Source: Streptomyces sp. DT2A-34
GTDB taxonomy: Bacteria > Actinomycetota > Actinomycetes > Streptomycetales > Streptomycetaceae
DNA: 64,000 bases
Direction of reading: 5' to 3'
NCBI RefSeq assembly: GCF_030499515.1
Contig: NZ_JASTWJ010000001.1
Location: 2,646,001 to 2,710,000, forward strand
In this document: positions 1 to 8,885 of the stretch, in pieces
How positions within the stretch are numbered: position 1 is the stretch's first letter
Layout of the letters: each line of letters starts with the position of its first letter
Position numbers and translations under genes: made by a program
Notes under the pieces: model-generated
What the model was told of the DNA's origin: nothing
The model's input: the letters and a program-made list of their open reading frames with translations, nothing else
Databases searched by the model: none

Positions 1-979
1 CGTCGGCGCTGGCCAGCGCCCGGTAGTAGCCGAAGTCCGGCGCGTCCAGCGACCGCTCCACGAGGACGGCCAGCGGCAGCAGCAGGAGTACGACGATGAC
101 GGCCAGGACACCGGCCAGCAGCGCCCACTGCCCTGCCCCGCGCGGCCGCCGCGCGGTCACCGACGCGTCCACCAGGCGCAGGGCGCTCTCGCGGCGCCGT
201 ACCGTCCAGGCGTGCACGGCGAGGATCGCGCCGACGGCCAGGAACTGGATGATCGTCAGGACGGCGGCCGTGGACAGGTCGAAGATCTCGGACGTCTGCC
301 GGTAGATCTCCACTTCGAGCGTCGAGAAGGTCGGGCCGCCGAGGATCTGGACGACGCCGAAGGAGGTGAAGGTGAACAGGAAGACCATGAGCGCGGCGGC
401 GGCCACGGCGGGCGCGAGGGCCGGGAGGGTGACGGTCCGCCAGGCGGTGAAGCGGGACGCGCCGAGCATCCGCGCGGCCTCCTCCTGCCGCGGGTCCAGC
501 TGCGCCCAGAGCCCGCCGACCGTCCGTACGACGACGGCGTAGTTGAAGAAGACGTGCGCGAGCAGGATGGCCCACACGGTGGTGTCGAGGCGTACGCCCC
601 ACAGCTCGTCGAGGAGTCCGCCGCGGCCGACGAGCGCGAGGAACGCCGTACCGACGACGACCGTCGGCAGCACGAAGGGGACGGTCACCACGGCCCGCAG
701 GATCTGTTTGCCGGGGAAGTCGAAGCGGGCGAAGACGTAGGCGCCCGGCAGCGCGATCAGCAGGGTGAGCGCGGTGGAGGCGAGCGCCTGCCAGGTGGTG
801 AACCACAGGACGTGCCGGATGTCGGACTCCCCGAGCACGTCCGTGAGGCGCGCGAACTGCCAGACGCCGTCGGCCTTCAGCCCGCGCGCGACGATCGCGG
901 CGACGGGCCAGGCGAAGAAGGCCGCGAAGAACGCGACGGGCACGGCGACGAGGCCGAGCCGCACCGCCGCGCTCCGCAT
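1..979 (-). CDS. thiP: Thiamine/iron-type ABC transporter permease (3' part missing)
   Basis: Inner-membrane permease of a binding-protein-dependent ABC importer, probably for thiamine or its phosphate. The reading frame opens at an ATG at 979, 20 bases after the stop of the binding-protein gene, and runs off the window edge after 326 codons. The translation has several hydrophobic segments and a BPD-transporter inner-membrane loop (EEAARMLGASRFTAWRTVTLP), a form of the EAA motif that contacts the ATPase. A second set of membrane segments begins just before the edge, as in two-domain ThiP/FbpB permeases. It shares an operon with the lipoprotein gene upstream and hence the TPP riboswitch, which is the main argument for thiamine rather than iron. 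The ATPase gene presumably lies beyond the window. Confidence 0.85.
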   Translation of the reverse strand, partial: MRSAAVRLGLVAVPVAFFAAFFAWPVAAIVARGLKADGVWQFARLTDVLGESDIRHVLWFTTWQALASTALTLLIALPGAYVFARFDFPGKQILRAVVTVPFVLPTVVVGTAFLALVGRGGLLDELWGVRLDTTVWAILLAHVFFNYAVVVRTVGGLWAQLDPRQEEAARMLGASRFTAWRTVTLPALAPAVAAAALMVFLFTFTSFGVVQILGGPTFSTLEVEIYRQTSEIFDLSTAAVLTIIQFLAVGAILAVHAWTVRRRESALRLVDASVTARRPRGAGQWALLAGVLAVIVVLLLLPLAVLVERSLDAPDFGYYRALASAD

Positions 980-999
980 GACCCTCTTACGGGGTGCCT

Positions 1000-2097
1000 T
1001 TACTTCAGTACGAGCGAGGTCCACGACTTGACCCAGTCGTCACGGTTGTCGGCGATCTTCGCCGGGTCCATGGTCTCGGGGTTCTTGGCCTGGGGGCCGT
1101 ACTTCGTGAACTCCGGCGGCACCTGCGCGGCCTCCCGGACCGGGTAGACGAACATGTTGAGCGGCATGTCGTCCTGGAACGTCTTGGTGAGCATGAAGTC
1201 GAGGAGCGCCTTGCCGCCCGCGGCGTTCTCGGCGTTGCTCAGCAGGCCCGCGTACTCGACCTGGCGGAAGCAGGTGCCGGTCGCGACACCGGTGGGCGCG
1301 GTCGTCGGTTTCGGGTCGGCGTAGATCACCTCGGCGGGCGGCGAGGAGGCGTACGACACGACGAGCGGCCGGTCGGCCTTGGCCTTCTTGCCGCCGGCGG
1401 ACCCGGAGAACTCCTCGTTGTAGGCCTGCTCCCAGCCGTCGACGACCTTGACGCCGTTGGCCTTCAGCTTCTTCCAGTAGTCCTGCCAGCCGTCGTCGCC
1501 GTACTTCGCGGCGGTGCCGAGCAGGAAGCCGAGGCCGGGCGAGGAGGTGGAGGCGTTCTCGGTGACGAGGAGGTTCTTGTACTCGGGCTTGATCAGGTCG
1601 TCGTACGACGTCGGCGGGGTCAGCTTGTGCTCGCTGAAGTAGGCCTTGTCGTAGTTGACGCAGATGTCGCCGGTGTCGATGGGCGTGACCCGGTGCTGGT
1701 CCTGGTCGGCCCGGTACTCGGGCAGGATCAGGTCGGAGCCCTTCGGCTCGTACGACTGGAACAGCCCGTTGTCGAGCGCCCGCGACAGCAGGGTGTTGTC
1801 GACGCCGAAGAAGACGTCGCCCTGCGGGTTGTCCTTGGTGAGGATCGCCTTGTTGACGGCCTGCCCGGCGTCGCCGTCCTCCAGGACCTTGACCTTGTAG
1901 CCGGACTGCTTCTCGAAGGCGGCGAGGACGCTCTTGGAGACGGCCCACGAGTTGTGGCTGACGAGCGTGACGGTCTTGGAACCGCCCCCGCTACCGCTGT
2001 CGCCGTCGGTGTCGGACGACCCGCACGCGGCCAACGCGGGCAGCGCGACGAGACCGAACCCGACGGCGAGAACCGTGGCCTTCTTGGTGATGCTCAC
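1000..2097 (-). CDS. thiB: Thiamine ABC transporter substrate-binding lipoprotein
   Basis: Extracytoplasmic solute-binding protein of 365 residues that captures thiamine (or TPP) for the adjacent permease. The N-terminus is a lipoprotein signal peptide: positive residues (SITKK), a hydrophobic core and a lipobox LAAC at about residues 22-25, after which the protein would be lipid-anchored. The body has the periplasmic-binding-protein type 2 fold expected of ThiB/TbpA, for example the SHNSWAVSKSVLAAFEKQSGYKV start. The start is a GTG at 2097, preceded at 6 nt by a perfect AGGAGG. A TPP riboswitch lies about 95-180 bases upstream. An iron(III)-binding protein of the same superfamily is the main alternative, but the riboswitch makes thiamine far more likely. 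Confidence 0.92.
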   Translation of the reverse strand: MSITKKATVLAVGFGLVALPALAACGSSDTDGDSGSGGGSKTVTLVSHNSWAVSKSVLAAFEKQSGYKVKVLEDGDAGQAVNKAILTKDNPQGDVFFGVDNTLLSRALDNGLFQSYEPKGSDLILPEYRADQDQHRVTPIDTGDICVNYDKAYFSEHKLTPPTSYDDLIKPEYKNLLVTENASTSSPGLGFLLGTAAKYGDDGWQDYWKKLKANGVKVVDGWEQAYNEEFSGSAGGKKAKADRPLVVSYASSPPAEVIYADPKPTTAPTGVATGTCFRQVEYAGLLSNAENAAGGKALLDFMLTKTFQDDMPLNMFVYPVREAAQVPPEFTKYGPQAKNPETMDPAKIADNRDDWVKSWTSLVLK

Positions 2098-2132
2098 TGA
2101 ATTCCTCCTGGGGTGGACCAGGAAGAGACGCG

Positions 2133-2169
2133 GCCCTGCCCGGAACCTCCGAAAGGCTCCGGGCAGGGC
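2133..2169 (-). promoter_or_regulatory. Hairpin downstream of TPP aptamer (expression platform candidate)
   Basis: GCCCTGCCCGG and CCGGGCAGGGC form an 11-bp perfect stem, extended by GGA/TCC pairing, between the aptamer and the thiB ribosome binding site at 2104-2109. There is no clear U-run, so it may be a terminator of the actinobacterial type or a spacer helix. The sequence alone does not say which. Confidence 0.6.
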
Positions 2170-2190
2170 GCAACAGCTCGAGTGGTGACC

Positions 2191-2275
2191 GATCTCCCTA
2201 CCCAGAATGACCTGGGCCAGGTTCGGAGGGTCTGCGGCCGGTGCCGCACTCTCAGCGCTGTGGCGCTCCCCTGTC
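2191..2275 (-). promoter_or_regulatory. TPP riboswitch (THI element)
   Basis: On the minus strand the conserved thi-box blocks appear in order: GGGGAGC, then CTGAGAG, a P3 arm, GACCCTC, GAACCTG, CCAGGTCATTCTGG and GTAGGGAG. This is the full TPP aptamer (Rfam THI element). It lies in the leader of the thiB-thiP operon and should lower expression when TPP is abundant. The downstream hairpin at 2133-2169 is the candidate expression platform. Confidence 0.97.
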
Positions 2276-2317
2276 GGAATATGAAGATGTACTTACGGCG
2301 GTCTTACGGTGGTCAGA

Positions 2318-3424
2318 CTACCGCTCGGTCGCCGCGAGCTGCCCACACGCCCCGTCGATCTCCTGCCCACGGGTGTCCCGGATGGTCACCGGCACACCAT
2401 GGGCGGCGATGGCCTCGACGAACGCCTTCTCGTCCTCGGGCCGGGAAGCGGTCCACTTCGACCCGGGTGTCGGGTTCAGCGGGATCAGGTTCACATGCAC
2501 CGGCTTGCCCTTGAGCAGCCGCCCGAGCCGGTCACCACGCCAGGCCTGGTCGTTGATGTCCCGGATGAGGGCGTACTCGATGGACAGCCGACGGCCCGAC
2601 TTCTCGACGTACTCGAACCCGGCGTCGAGCACCTCGCGCACCTTCCACCGCGTATTGACCGGTACCAGGGTGTCGCGCAGCTCGTCGTCGGGCGCGTGCA
2701 GCGAGATCGCGAGCCGGCACTTGAAGCCCTCGTCGGCGAACCGGTGGATGGCCGGCACGAGCCCGACCGTCGAGACGGTGATCCCTCGCTGGGACAGCCC
2801 CAGCCCGTCGGGCTCGGGATCGGTGAGCCGCCGGATGGCGCCCACGACCCGGTTGTAGTTGGCGAGCGGCTCGCCCATCCCCATGAAGACGATGTTGGAA
2901 AGCCGCGCAGGTCCCCCCGGAACCTCTCCGTCCCTGAGCGCCCGCATCCCGTCCACGATCTGATGCACGATCTCGGCGGTGGACAGATTCCGGTCCAGCC
3001 CCGCCTGCCCGGTCGCACAGAACGGGCAGTTCATCCCGCACCCCGCCTGCGAACTGATGCACATGGTGACCCGGTCCGGGTACCGCATCAGCACCGACTC
3101 GACGAGCGTCCCGTCGAACAGCCGCCACAGCGTCTTGCGCGTGTCGCCCTGGTCGGTCGACAGATGCCGTACGACGGTCATCAGCTCGGGAAACAGCTCC
3201 TCCCGCAGCTTGGCGCGCGAACCGGCGGGGATGTCGGTCCACTGCTCCGGGTCGTGCGCGTACCGCGCGAAGTAGTGCTGCGAGAGCTGCTTGGCACGAA
3301 ACGGCTTCTCGCCGATAGCAGCGACGGCGTCCTTGCGCTCACCGGGCGTGAGGTCGGCAAGATGCCGCGGCGGCTTCTTGGCTCCGCGCGGGGCGACGAA
3401 AGTGAGTTCTCCGGGCTTAGGCAT
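2318..3424 (-). CDS. rlmN: 23S rRNA (A2503-C2)/tRNA (A37-C2) methyltransferase RlmN
   Basis: Radical-SAM enzyme that methylates C2 of A2503 in 23S rRNA and A37 in some tRNAs. The chosen ATG at 3424 gives 368 residues starting MPKPGELTF; in-frame codons upstream give an unconserved extension. The radical-SAM cluster motif CxxxCxxC is seen as CGMNCPFC inside [17 protein letters not shown]. The SAM-binding GGEP-like region is [13 protein letters not shown], and the second catalytic Cys lies near the C-terminus in [14 protein letters not shown]. It is transcribed toward the thi operon and is divergent from the NACHT gene. Confidence 0.96.
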   Translation of the reverse strand: MPKPGELTFVAPRGAKKPPRHLADLTPGERKDAVAAIGEKPFRAKQLSQHYFARYAHDPEQWTDIPAGSRAKLREELFPELMTVVRHLSTDQGDTRKTLWRLFDGTLVESVLMRYPDRVTMCISSQAGCGMNCPFCATGQAGLDRNLSTAEIVHQIVDGMRALRDGEVPGGPARLSNIVFMGMGEPLANYNRVVGAIRRLTDPEPDGLGLSQRGITVSTVGLVPAIHRFADEGFKCRLAISLHAPDDELRDTLVPVNTRWKVREVLDAGFEYVEKSGRRLSIEYALIRDINDQAWRGDRLGRLLKGKPVHVNLIPLNPTPGSKWTASRPEDEKAFVEAIAAHGVPVTIRDTRGQEIDGACGQLAATER

Positions 3425-3527
3425 GGCTGTACCAGTGTCGCAGATCAATTCCGGTGACCTGCGGTCGTACGGCCGCCCCCGACCGGCGCCAAGGGCATCT
3501 GCGCCGGTCATCGTCAGTGCACACCTG

Positions 3528-3656
3528 TCAGCGTTGGAATGCCCACACCGCGATGGCCACCATGGACGACCCGGCTGCGGCGGCTGCTCCGCGGACCGCT
3601 GCGAACAGCGCGGCTCGATACAGGCGCTTGATGGTGGGGCGTTTGTCGCGCCTCAT
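3528..3656 (-). CDS. Small membrane protein, 42 residues
   Basis: An ATG at 3656 follows a good ribosome binding site (GGGAGGAACC) and opens 42 codons: a basic N-terminus ([14 protein letters not shown]) then a hydrophobic Ala/Val-rich stretch (residues 15-40) that could span the membrane once. Positive residues at the start predict the N-terminus in the cytoplasm. The gene sits alone between rlmN and the NACHT gene, which is divergent from it. I do not recognise a function. The clean Shine-Dalgarno and amphipathic layout argue for a real gene, but the size keeps it provisional. Confidence 0.6.
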   Translation of the reverse strand: MRRDKRPTIKRLYRAALFAAVRGAAAAAGSSMVAIAVWAFQR

Positions 3657-3830
3657 GGTTCCTCCCTGGTGGCGGCGTACGTTTCGCCTCCAGACGGTGC
3701 GCGCTGGTGGACCGAATCCTGGGGAAGTGCGGGCGGACCGGGCGGTCGCGCTCTTACCCTGCAGGTCAGGGGTTGCCCGGCGGTGCCCGCAGCGGGCAGC
3801 GGAAGGGTCGTCAAGGGGGGACGGGGGGAC

Positions 3831-6398
3831 GTGGAGTATCCGGACCACGCGCTCCACGAGTACCTGCGCGACCTGGAACGCAGGGCCAAGGCGAATCGGC
3901 TTCGGCACAGGATGCCGTACTCCCGTCGCGAGACCGCGAAGATCCTCAGCAAGGAGTTCCAGGTCGAGCTGGATGCTCGCCGGCTGAGTAACTGGCTGAC
4001 GGACGAGCCGCGAAGCCGCCAGGCACCCACCTTGAGCAATGAGCCGAAACTATGGGCCCTGGTACAGCTCTGGTCGCGCTGGGCCGGGGAGCAGCCCAGC
4101 CGTCGGTATCTCAACGAACTTCTCGAATCGGCCCAGCCCGTCCGGCATGCCGTCCGGGCTTCGTCGTCGCCGGTTCCCTCTTTCCTGCTCCCGCTGCTGA
4201 TGGAACAGAGGGAGCGAGGAGAGGCGTGGCCCTATGTCGTTCACAGTGGCACGGGCGCGCGACGACCGCTGTCGGCCGTACACGTTCAGCAACTGCTGGA
4301 CGAATCCCGCTCTGCCGATGAACCGGGGGCAGAACCGAAGCGAGGGCACATCGAGGACATCCTCGAGGATCCCGACGGCTGCCGTCTCCTCCTGGAGTCC
4401 GGTCCGGGCAGCGGGAAGTCGACCTTGCTCGCCCGACTTGCCGGGCGTCTGTCCGCCGAACTCCTCGACGCGACGCTCGCGCAGAACGCCTGTGTCCCGG
4501 TCTGGGCGACCGCCGAGCAACTGACCGCCGGCCCGGGCGGCGTGGACCGCGCGTTGTCCCGGCTCGTCTTCGCCGGGACTGAGCACGATGAGCGGCGATT
4601 CGATGACGCCACGGAAGCACTGGTCCCGGAGGACTACTCCTGGCTGCTCCTGGTGGACGGGTTCGACGAGATCCCCATGGAGGCACGTAACCGACTGGCG
4701 CTCCACCTCACCACCATCGCCAGAAGCGAGGCAGGCCGGGTCGGCCGTATCAGGATCATCGCATCGTGCCGTCCACTGCATCCGGTGGAACGGGACCGCT
4801 TCATCGAGAGCGGCTTCCTCGTCTTCACCATGGTCCCGTTCGATCGCTCACAGCTGGAGACGTTCGCCGAGCGCTGGTTCGGGACCCATGTTCCCGGGCG
4901 TCGTCAGGCCCGGGAGTTCCTTCAGCAGGTCGACACCCCGGAACTGCGCGACCTGGTGGCCGTCCCGTTGCTGGCGGCGGTGGCCGCCGCCGTGTTCGAA
5001 GCGTGGCCCGAACAGAGGCTGCCGAACAATCAGTACGCTCTCTTCGACCAGTACCGCACCTATCTGACGAATGCGAAGGCCACCCAGCGTGAAGGCGTCT
5101 TCAGCCAGCTGCGTACGCACGCGGGCAGTGCCTCATGGGCCCTGGAAGCCATCCGGTTTCTCCAGGAGAACCTCGACGATGTCTTGCGTCATGTCGCCAC
5201 TGAAGCGGTCCGGCACCTTTCAGAACCGGCGGGCCGCTCCGAGGAATCCGATCAGCGGGCCTCGTTCGACCTCTTGACGGTCGCGCTGGAGTGGCTGCGC
5301 CCGAAAGTCGGCCCCCGCGCACAGACGGGCATTCCCGGGTGGGGTGAATACGTCGCGACCCTGCTGATATCGAGTGGGCTCCTCGCGTCCGGCGAGGGAT
5401 CGATCCGGTTCCTGCATACGAGCTTCGCCGAATTCCTTGCGGCGGAGGCGCGCGCCATGGACCTTCCCGACAGTTTCGACGGAAGCTCCGTGGAATGGCA
5501 GGCGTTCACATTCGAGGCCGCACGCCTCACCGGACGCAAGGGCCGCGACCACCGCGCCGCACTCGTTCACTACGCCCAACGGCACCCCCTGGCAGCGGAG
5601 GCGTTGCTGACCTGGCTGCTGGAGGGCAGCGCAGGGCATCAACATGTCGCGGGTGTCCTCATGGCAGAGGGCAGCCCCTACACGCCCGCTCAGCTGGAGA
5701 CGTTCCTGTCCGTCCTGCCTCGGCTGCCCGCGGCGAGCCGGCGCACAGCCCGTCAGATACCGAATCCCCTGGCCCGCGCATACCTCGCGGAGCGATTTCC
5801 CGTCGCGCAATTCCTCGCCCGCACGGAGCCGGTCGCCCCCTACCCGGTCGCCGACGAGCCGCTGGACATCCGCGAGCAGCCGGTCATCCGGTCCCTGCTC
5901 AGTACGCTCGGCTGTAGCCGCCCACCGGATTCAGGTGATGACACCTACCTGTTCTGCTCGCTGGTATGCCACCTGGGACTCGAGTCCGTCGTGGACCGCA
6001 TGGCCCTCATCGACACCCTTCAGACCATGGCTCCTGAGTGGGCGGCTCACGCGACCCAGCACACGTTCGAGATCATGAATTCGCCGCACGCCGACGCTGG
6101 GACACGCATTCACGCGGCGGAGTCGCTACTGGACTTCGACAGCGAATATCTGTCTCACGTTGCTGAGGTTTTGCGGGAGCTGGTGACCGACAGAACAAAC
6201 CCGTTCGACGATCGGTACGCGGCAGCGGCAGCTCTCAGCGAACTCGGCGCCCCGTACCGCGATCAGGCGCGTGAACTCATGCAGGCCATGGCGGGTGAAC
6301 CTACTACGCGCCCGTGCCAGCGCGATGAATTGTCAGCGCATGTGCAGTTGCTGACCAGCGGCGGTGGTGCTCCGATTCGTCGTCGTCACGGCAGCTAG
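3831..6398 (+). CDS. NACHT-domain STAND NTPase (NLR-like), candidate defence protein
   Basis: Protein of 855 residues from a GTG at 3831, preceded by the purine-rich GGGGGGACGGGGGG. Residues about 25-60 look like a helix-turn-helix (SRRETAKILSKEFQVELDARRLSNWL). A Walker A GPGSGKST is at 191-198 and a NACHT-type Walker B LLLVDGFDEIP at 272-282, with two small-residue/acidic positions after the first Asp as in NACHT proteins. A sensor-like IIASCRP follows about 35 residues later. The middle region is winged-helix/helical. The last 90 residues carry HEAT-like helical pairs (RIHAAESLL..., RYAAAAALSEL...). Bacterial NACHT proteins are known phage-sensing defence proteins. No separate effector domain such as nuclease, TIR or protease was recognised, so the output is unknown. 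It is a lone plus-strand gene among minus-strand housekeeping genes. Confidence 0.85.
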   Translation: MEYPDHALHEYLRDLERRAKANRLRHRMPYSRRETAKILSKEFQVELDARRLSNWLTDEPRSRQAPTLSNEPKLWALVQLWSRWAGEQPSRRYLNELLESAQPVRHAVRASSSPVPSFLLPLLMEQRERGEAWPYVVHSGTGARRPLSAVHVQQLLDESRSADEPGAEPKRGHIEDILEDPDGCRLLLESGPGSGKSTLLARLAGRLSAELLDATLAQNACVPVWATAEQLTAGPGGVDRALSRLVFAGTEHDERRFDDATEALVPEDYSWLLLVDGFDEIPMEARNRLALHLTTIARSEAGRVGRIRIIASCRPLHPVERDRFIESGFLVFTMVPFDRSQLETFAERWFGTHVPGRRQAREFLQQVDTPELRDLVAVPLLAAVAAAVFEAWPEQRLPNNQYALFDQYRTYLTNAKATQREGVFSQLRTHAGSASWALEAIRFLQENLDDVLRHVATEAVRHLSEPAGRSEESDQRASFDLLTVALEWLRPKVGPRAQTGIPGWGEYVATLLISSGLLASGEGSIRFLHTSFAEFLAAEARAMDLPDSFDGSSVEWQAFTFEAARLTGRKGRDHRAALVHYAQRHPLAAEALLTWLLEGSAGHQHVAGVLMAEGSPYTPAQLETFLSVLPRLPAASRRTARQIPNPLARAYLAERFPVAQFLARTEPVAPYPVADEPLDIREQPVIRSLLSTLGCSRPPDSGDDTYLFCSLVCHLGLESVVDRMALIDTLQTMAPEWAAHATQHTFEIMNSPHADAGTRIHAAESLLDFDSEYLSHVAEVLRELVTDRTNPFDDRYAAAAALSELGAPYRDQARELMQAMAGEPTTRPCQRDELSAHVQLLTSGGGAPIRRRHGS

Positions 6399-6432
6399 GA
6401 CCTGTGGTCGAGTTCCAGCCACCGGAAACGCG

Positions 6433-6882
6433 TCAGTCGGTCGTGCGCTCCAGCCTGTCCTTCAGCAGTTGCTCGTCACGCGGCAGCTCCTTGCGGACCT
6501 GAGGGCGGACGACGAGGGGCACCAGGAGCTTGCCGAGGCCATGCCCTTCGAAGTCGATGTCGATCGTCACGCGGGAACGGCGGCCGTCGTCGAGCGGCTC
6601 GATCTCACCGTGAGCCCGTGGCCTGATGGGGCCCTCGATCCCGTGCAGATCCCAGCTGTGCGGTGGGTCGAGTTCGGTGAACTCCACGGTCATCGGGATC
6701 TCGCGACTGCCGATGCGCCGGGTGACCCGGACCCGGGAGCCGGGGTGCGTGGGCCCCTCGTCGAGCAGGTCCGCGGAGACGGCGCTCAACTGCCATTCCG
6801 GTAGGTGGGAGGGGTCCGTGACATACGCGTAGACCTCGTCCGGGGACCGGTCTATGTCGATGACTTCTCGGATGGCGGTCAT
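6433..6882 (-). CDS. SRPBCC (START-like) family protein
   Basis: Small soluble protein of 149 residues starting MTAIREVIDIDRSPDEVYAYV, the opening beta-strand and helix of polyketide cyclase/dehydrase-type SRPBCC proteins, which bind hydrophobic ligands in a deep pocket. The ATG at 6882 follows AAAGGGGG at a good distance. No catalytic residues can be assigned and the ligand is unknown. It stands between the convergent NACHT gene (35 bases from its stop) and the cdsA terminator, apparently as a single gene. Confidence 0.8.
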   Translation of the reverse strand: MTAIREVIDIDRSPDEVYAYVTDPSHLPEWQLSAVSADLLDEGPTHPGSRVRVTRRIGSREIPMTVEFTELDPPHSWDLHGIEGPIRPRAHGEIEPLDDGRRSRVTIDIDFEGHGLGKLLVPLVVRPQVRKELPRDEQLLKDRLERTTD

Positions 6883-6956
6883 GATGACCCCCTTTGGGTG
6901 CCTTCGATGACGTACACCGGAATCGTCCCACCTGCGGACCCACGGCACCATCGCAA

Positions 6957-6987
6957 GAAGCCCCCGCCCGAATAGAGCGAGGGCTTC
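6957..6987 (-). terminator. Hairpin terminator after cdsA
   Basis: GAAGCCC-C-CGC pairs with GCG-A-GGGCTTC around a 9-base loop, 15 bases beyond the cdsA stop. This fits the end of the rpsB-cdsA block transcript. Confidence 0.7.
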
Positions 6988-7001
6988 CGGTCACGGCTTC
7001 G

Positions 7002-8159
7002 TCAGCCCGACCCCACGAAGAGCACCAGCAGCAACCACACCACCGGCGCCGTAGGCAGCAACGAGTCCAGCCGGTCCATGATCCCGCCATGCCCCGGCAG
7101 CAGCGTGCCCATGTCCTTGATGCCCAGGTCCCGCTTGATCATCGACTCGCCGAGGTCACCGAGCGTGGCGCTGGCCGCGACCGCGAGGCCCAGCAGCAGG
7201 CCCTGCCACCAGGATCCGTCGTCGATCAGGAACTCCATGCACAGTGCGCCCGCCACCATCGCGAAGCTCACCGCGCCGAGCAGGCCCTCGCGGGTCTTGC
7301 CGGGGCTGATGCGCGGGGCGAGCTTGTGCTTGCCGAAGCGCCAGCCGACGGCGTACGCCCCGGTGTCGCTGACGACCGTCAGGAGCAGGAACGTCAGGAC
7401 GCGGAACGCCCCGTCCTCGGCGGTCAGCATCATCGCGACGAACGTCGCCAGGAACGGCACGTAGAACGCGGCGAAGACGCCCGCGGTGACGTCCTTGAGG
7501 TAACCCTCCGGTGGCTCCGTCATCCGCCAGACCAGCACGGCCAACGCGGTCAGCGCCATCGACACCCAGGCACCCTCGGCGCCCCGGACGTACCCGGCGA
7601 CGACCATGGCCGCACCGCCGAGTGCGAGCGGAACGAGCGGCGCCTTGATGCCCTTGCGCTCGTCGAGCCGCTTGGTCAGCTCCCACAGGCCTACGACGAC
7701 GGCGACCGCGACGACGCCGACGAACAGGGCCTTGACGACGAACAGCGACGCGATGATCACCGTACCGAGCCCGATACCGACCCCTATGGCCGCACCCAGG
7801 TCGCGCCCCGCGTTCTTCTTCTGCGGCTGGGGCGCCGGCTGCGAGGCGTCGGGCATGGGCTCCGGATTCTGCGGCGCCGCCTCGGAGGGCCGCGCCTGCG
7901 GCGTGTCGTAAGGCCGCGTCTGCGGCGGCCGGTCGCGGAACAAGGGGCCGCTCAGCCGAGCGGCCCCCCGGTCGTCATCCTGGTCTCCGCCATACGCGGG
8001 TACGTCGGGCACGATGGGCATGGGGCGAGTCTGCTGCGCCTCAGGCGCATCGTACGCGGGACCCGCCGGGGCAGCCCCCTGGACAGGTCCACGCTCGGCG
8101 GCACCCCAGTACCCGGCTTGCCGGGCTTGTGGCGGCGCCCCCCAGGAAGAGTCGTTCAT
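7002..8159 (-). CDS. cdsA: Phosphatidate cytidylyltransferase CdsA
   Basis: Integral membrane enzyme making CDP-diacylglycerol from phosphatidate and CTP, the branch point for phospholipid synthesis. 385 residues from an ATG at 8159 that overlaps the frr stop in TGATG, indicating translational coupling. About 115 N-terminal residues are Pro/Gln/Ala-rich and probably disordered, an extension not present in E. coli CdsA. Then come about eight membrane segments and the CdsA signature near the C-terminus (GDLGESMIKRDLGIKDMG followed by LPGHGGIMDRLDS), which holds the metal-binding acidic residues. Confidence 0.95.
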   Translation of the reverse strand: MNDSSWGAPPQARQAGYWGAAERGPVQGAAPAGPAYDAPEAQQTRPMPIVPDVPAYGGDQDDDRGAARLSGPLFRDRPPQTRPYDTPQARPSEAAPQNPEPMPDASQPAPQPQKKNAGRDLGAAIGVGIGLGTVIIASLFVVKALFVGVVAVAVVVGLWELTKRLDERKGIKAPLVPLALGGAAMVVAGYVRGAEGAWVSMALTALAVLVWRMTEPPEGYLKDVTAGVFAAFYVPFLATFVAMMLTAEDGAFRVLTFLLLTVVSDTGAYAVGWRFGKHKLAPRISPGKTREGLLGAVSFAMVAGALCMEFLIDDGSWWQGLLLGLAVAASATLGDLGESMIKRDLGIKDMGTLLPGHGGIMDRLDSLLPTAPVVWLLLVLFVGSG

Positions 8160-8716
8160 CAGACCTCGAGCAGCTCCGCTTCCTTGTGCTTGAGGAGCTC
8201 GTCCACCTGAGCGACGTACTTGTGCGTGGTGTCGTCGAGCTCCTTCTCCGCACGGCGGCCCTCGTCCTCGCCGATCTCGCCGTCCTTGATCAGCTTGTCG
8301 ATGGCGTCCTTGGCCTTGCGGCGGACTGAGCGGATGGACACACGAGCGTCCTCGGCCTTGCCCTTGGCGACCTTGATGTAGTCGCGGCGGCGCTCCTCGG
8401 TGAGCTCGGGGAACACCACTCGGATGATGTTGCCGTCGTTGCTCGGGTTGACGCCCAGGTCGGAGTCCCGGATCGCCTGCTCGATGTTGCGCAGCGCGGT
8501 CTTGTCGAACGGGGTCACGACCGCCATGCGCGGCTCCGGCACGGAGAACGAAGCCAGCTGGTTGATCGGCGTCGGCGCGCCGTAGTAGTCGGCCACGATC
8601 TTGTTGAACATCGCCGGGTGCGCACGGCCGGTGCGGATCGCGGCGAAGTCCTCCTTGGCGACCACGACGGCCTTCTCCATCTTCTCCTCGGCCTCGAGGA
8701 GGGTCTCTTCGATCAC
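8159..8716 (-). CDS. frr: Ribosome recycling factor
   Basis: Splits post-termination ribosomes together with EF-G. Two GTG codons in tandem (8719 and 8716) can start it. The second gives the 185-residue length and [15 protein letters not shown] start usual for streptomycetes, with AGGAG 8 bases upstream. The sequence is typical throughout ([13 protein letters not shown], the conserved PEPRMAVV and the charged C-terminal helix). It lies between pyrH and cdsA and its stop overlaps the cdsA start. Confidence 0.97.
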   Translation of the reverse strand: MIEETLLEAEEKMEKAVVVAKEDFAAIRTGRAHPAMFNKIVADYYGAPTPINQLASFSVPEPRMAVVTPFDKTALRNIEQAIRDSDLGVNPSNDGNIIRVVFPELTEERRRDYIKVAKGKAEDARVSIRSVRRKAKDAIDKLIKDGEIGEDEGRRAEKELDDTTHKYVAQVDELLKHKEAELLEV

Positions 8717-8885
8717 CACTTGCTCCTGCGTGTCTTGAGTAAAGGCCCGGCTGCGGTTCCTGCGTGGGGGCGGCGGCCGGCTGCGTCGCGTCTTCTTCCT
8801 GCACGGTTCCCGACCGGCAGGACATTGTCCATCCCCCGGTCAGGGTCCGTCCCGTCCGTCGCCCGGACGGGTTTGCTCTCGGGCG

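Noticed and set aside
212..1147. Long plus-strand open frame opposite the thiP/thiB genes
   Set aside because: Arg/Asp/Gly-rich translation of the antisense strand of real genes; no ribosome binding site or domain.
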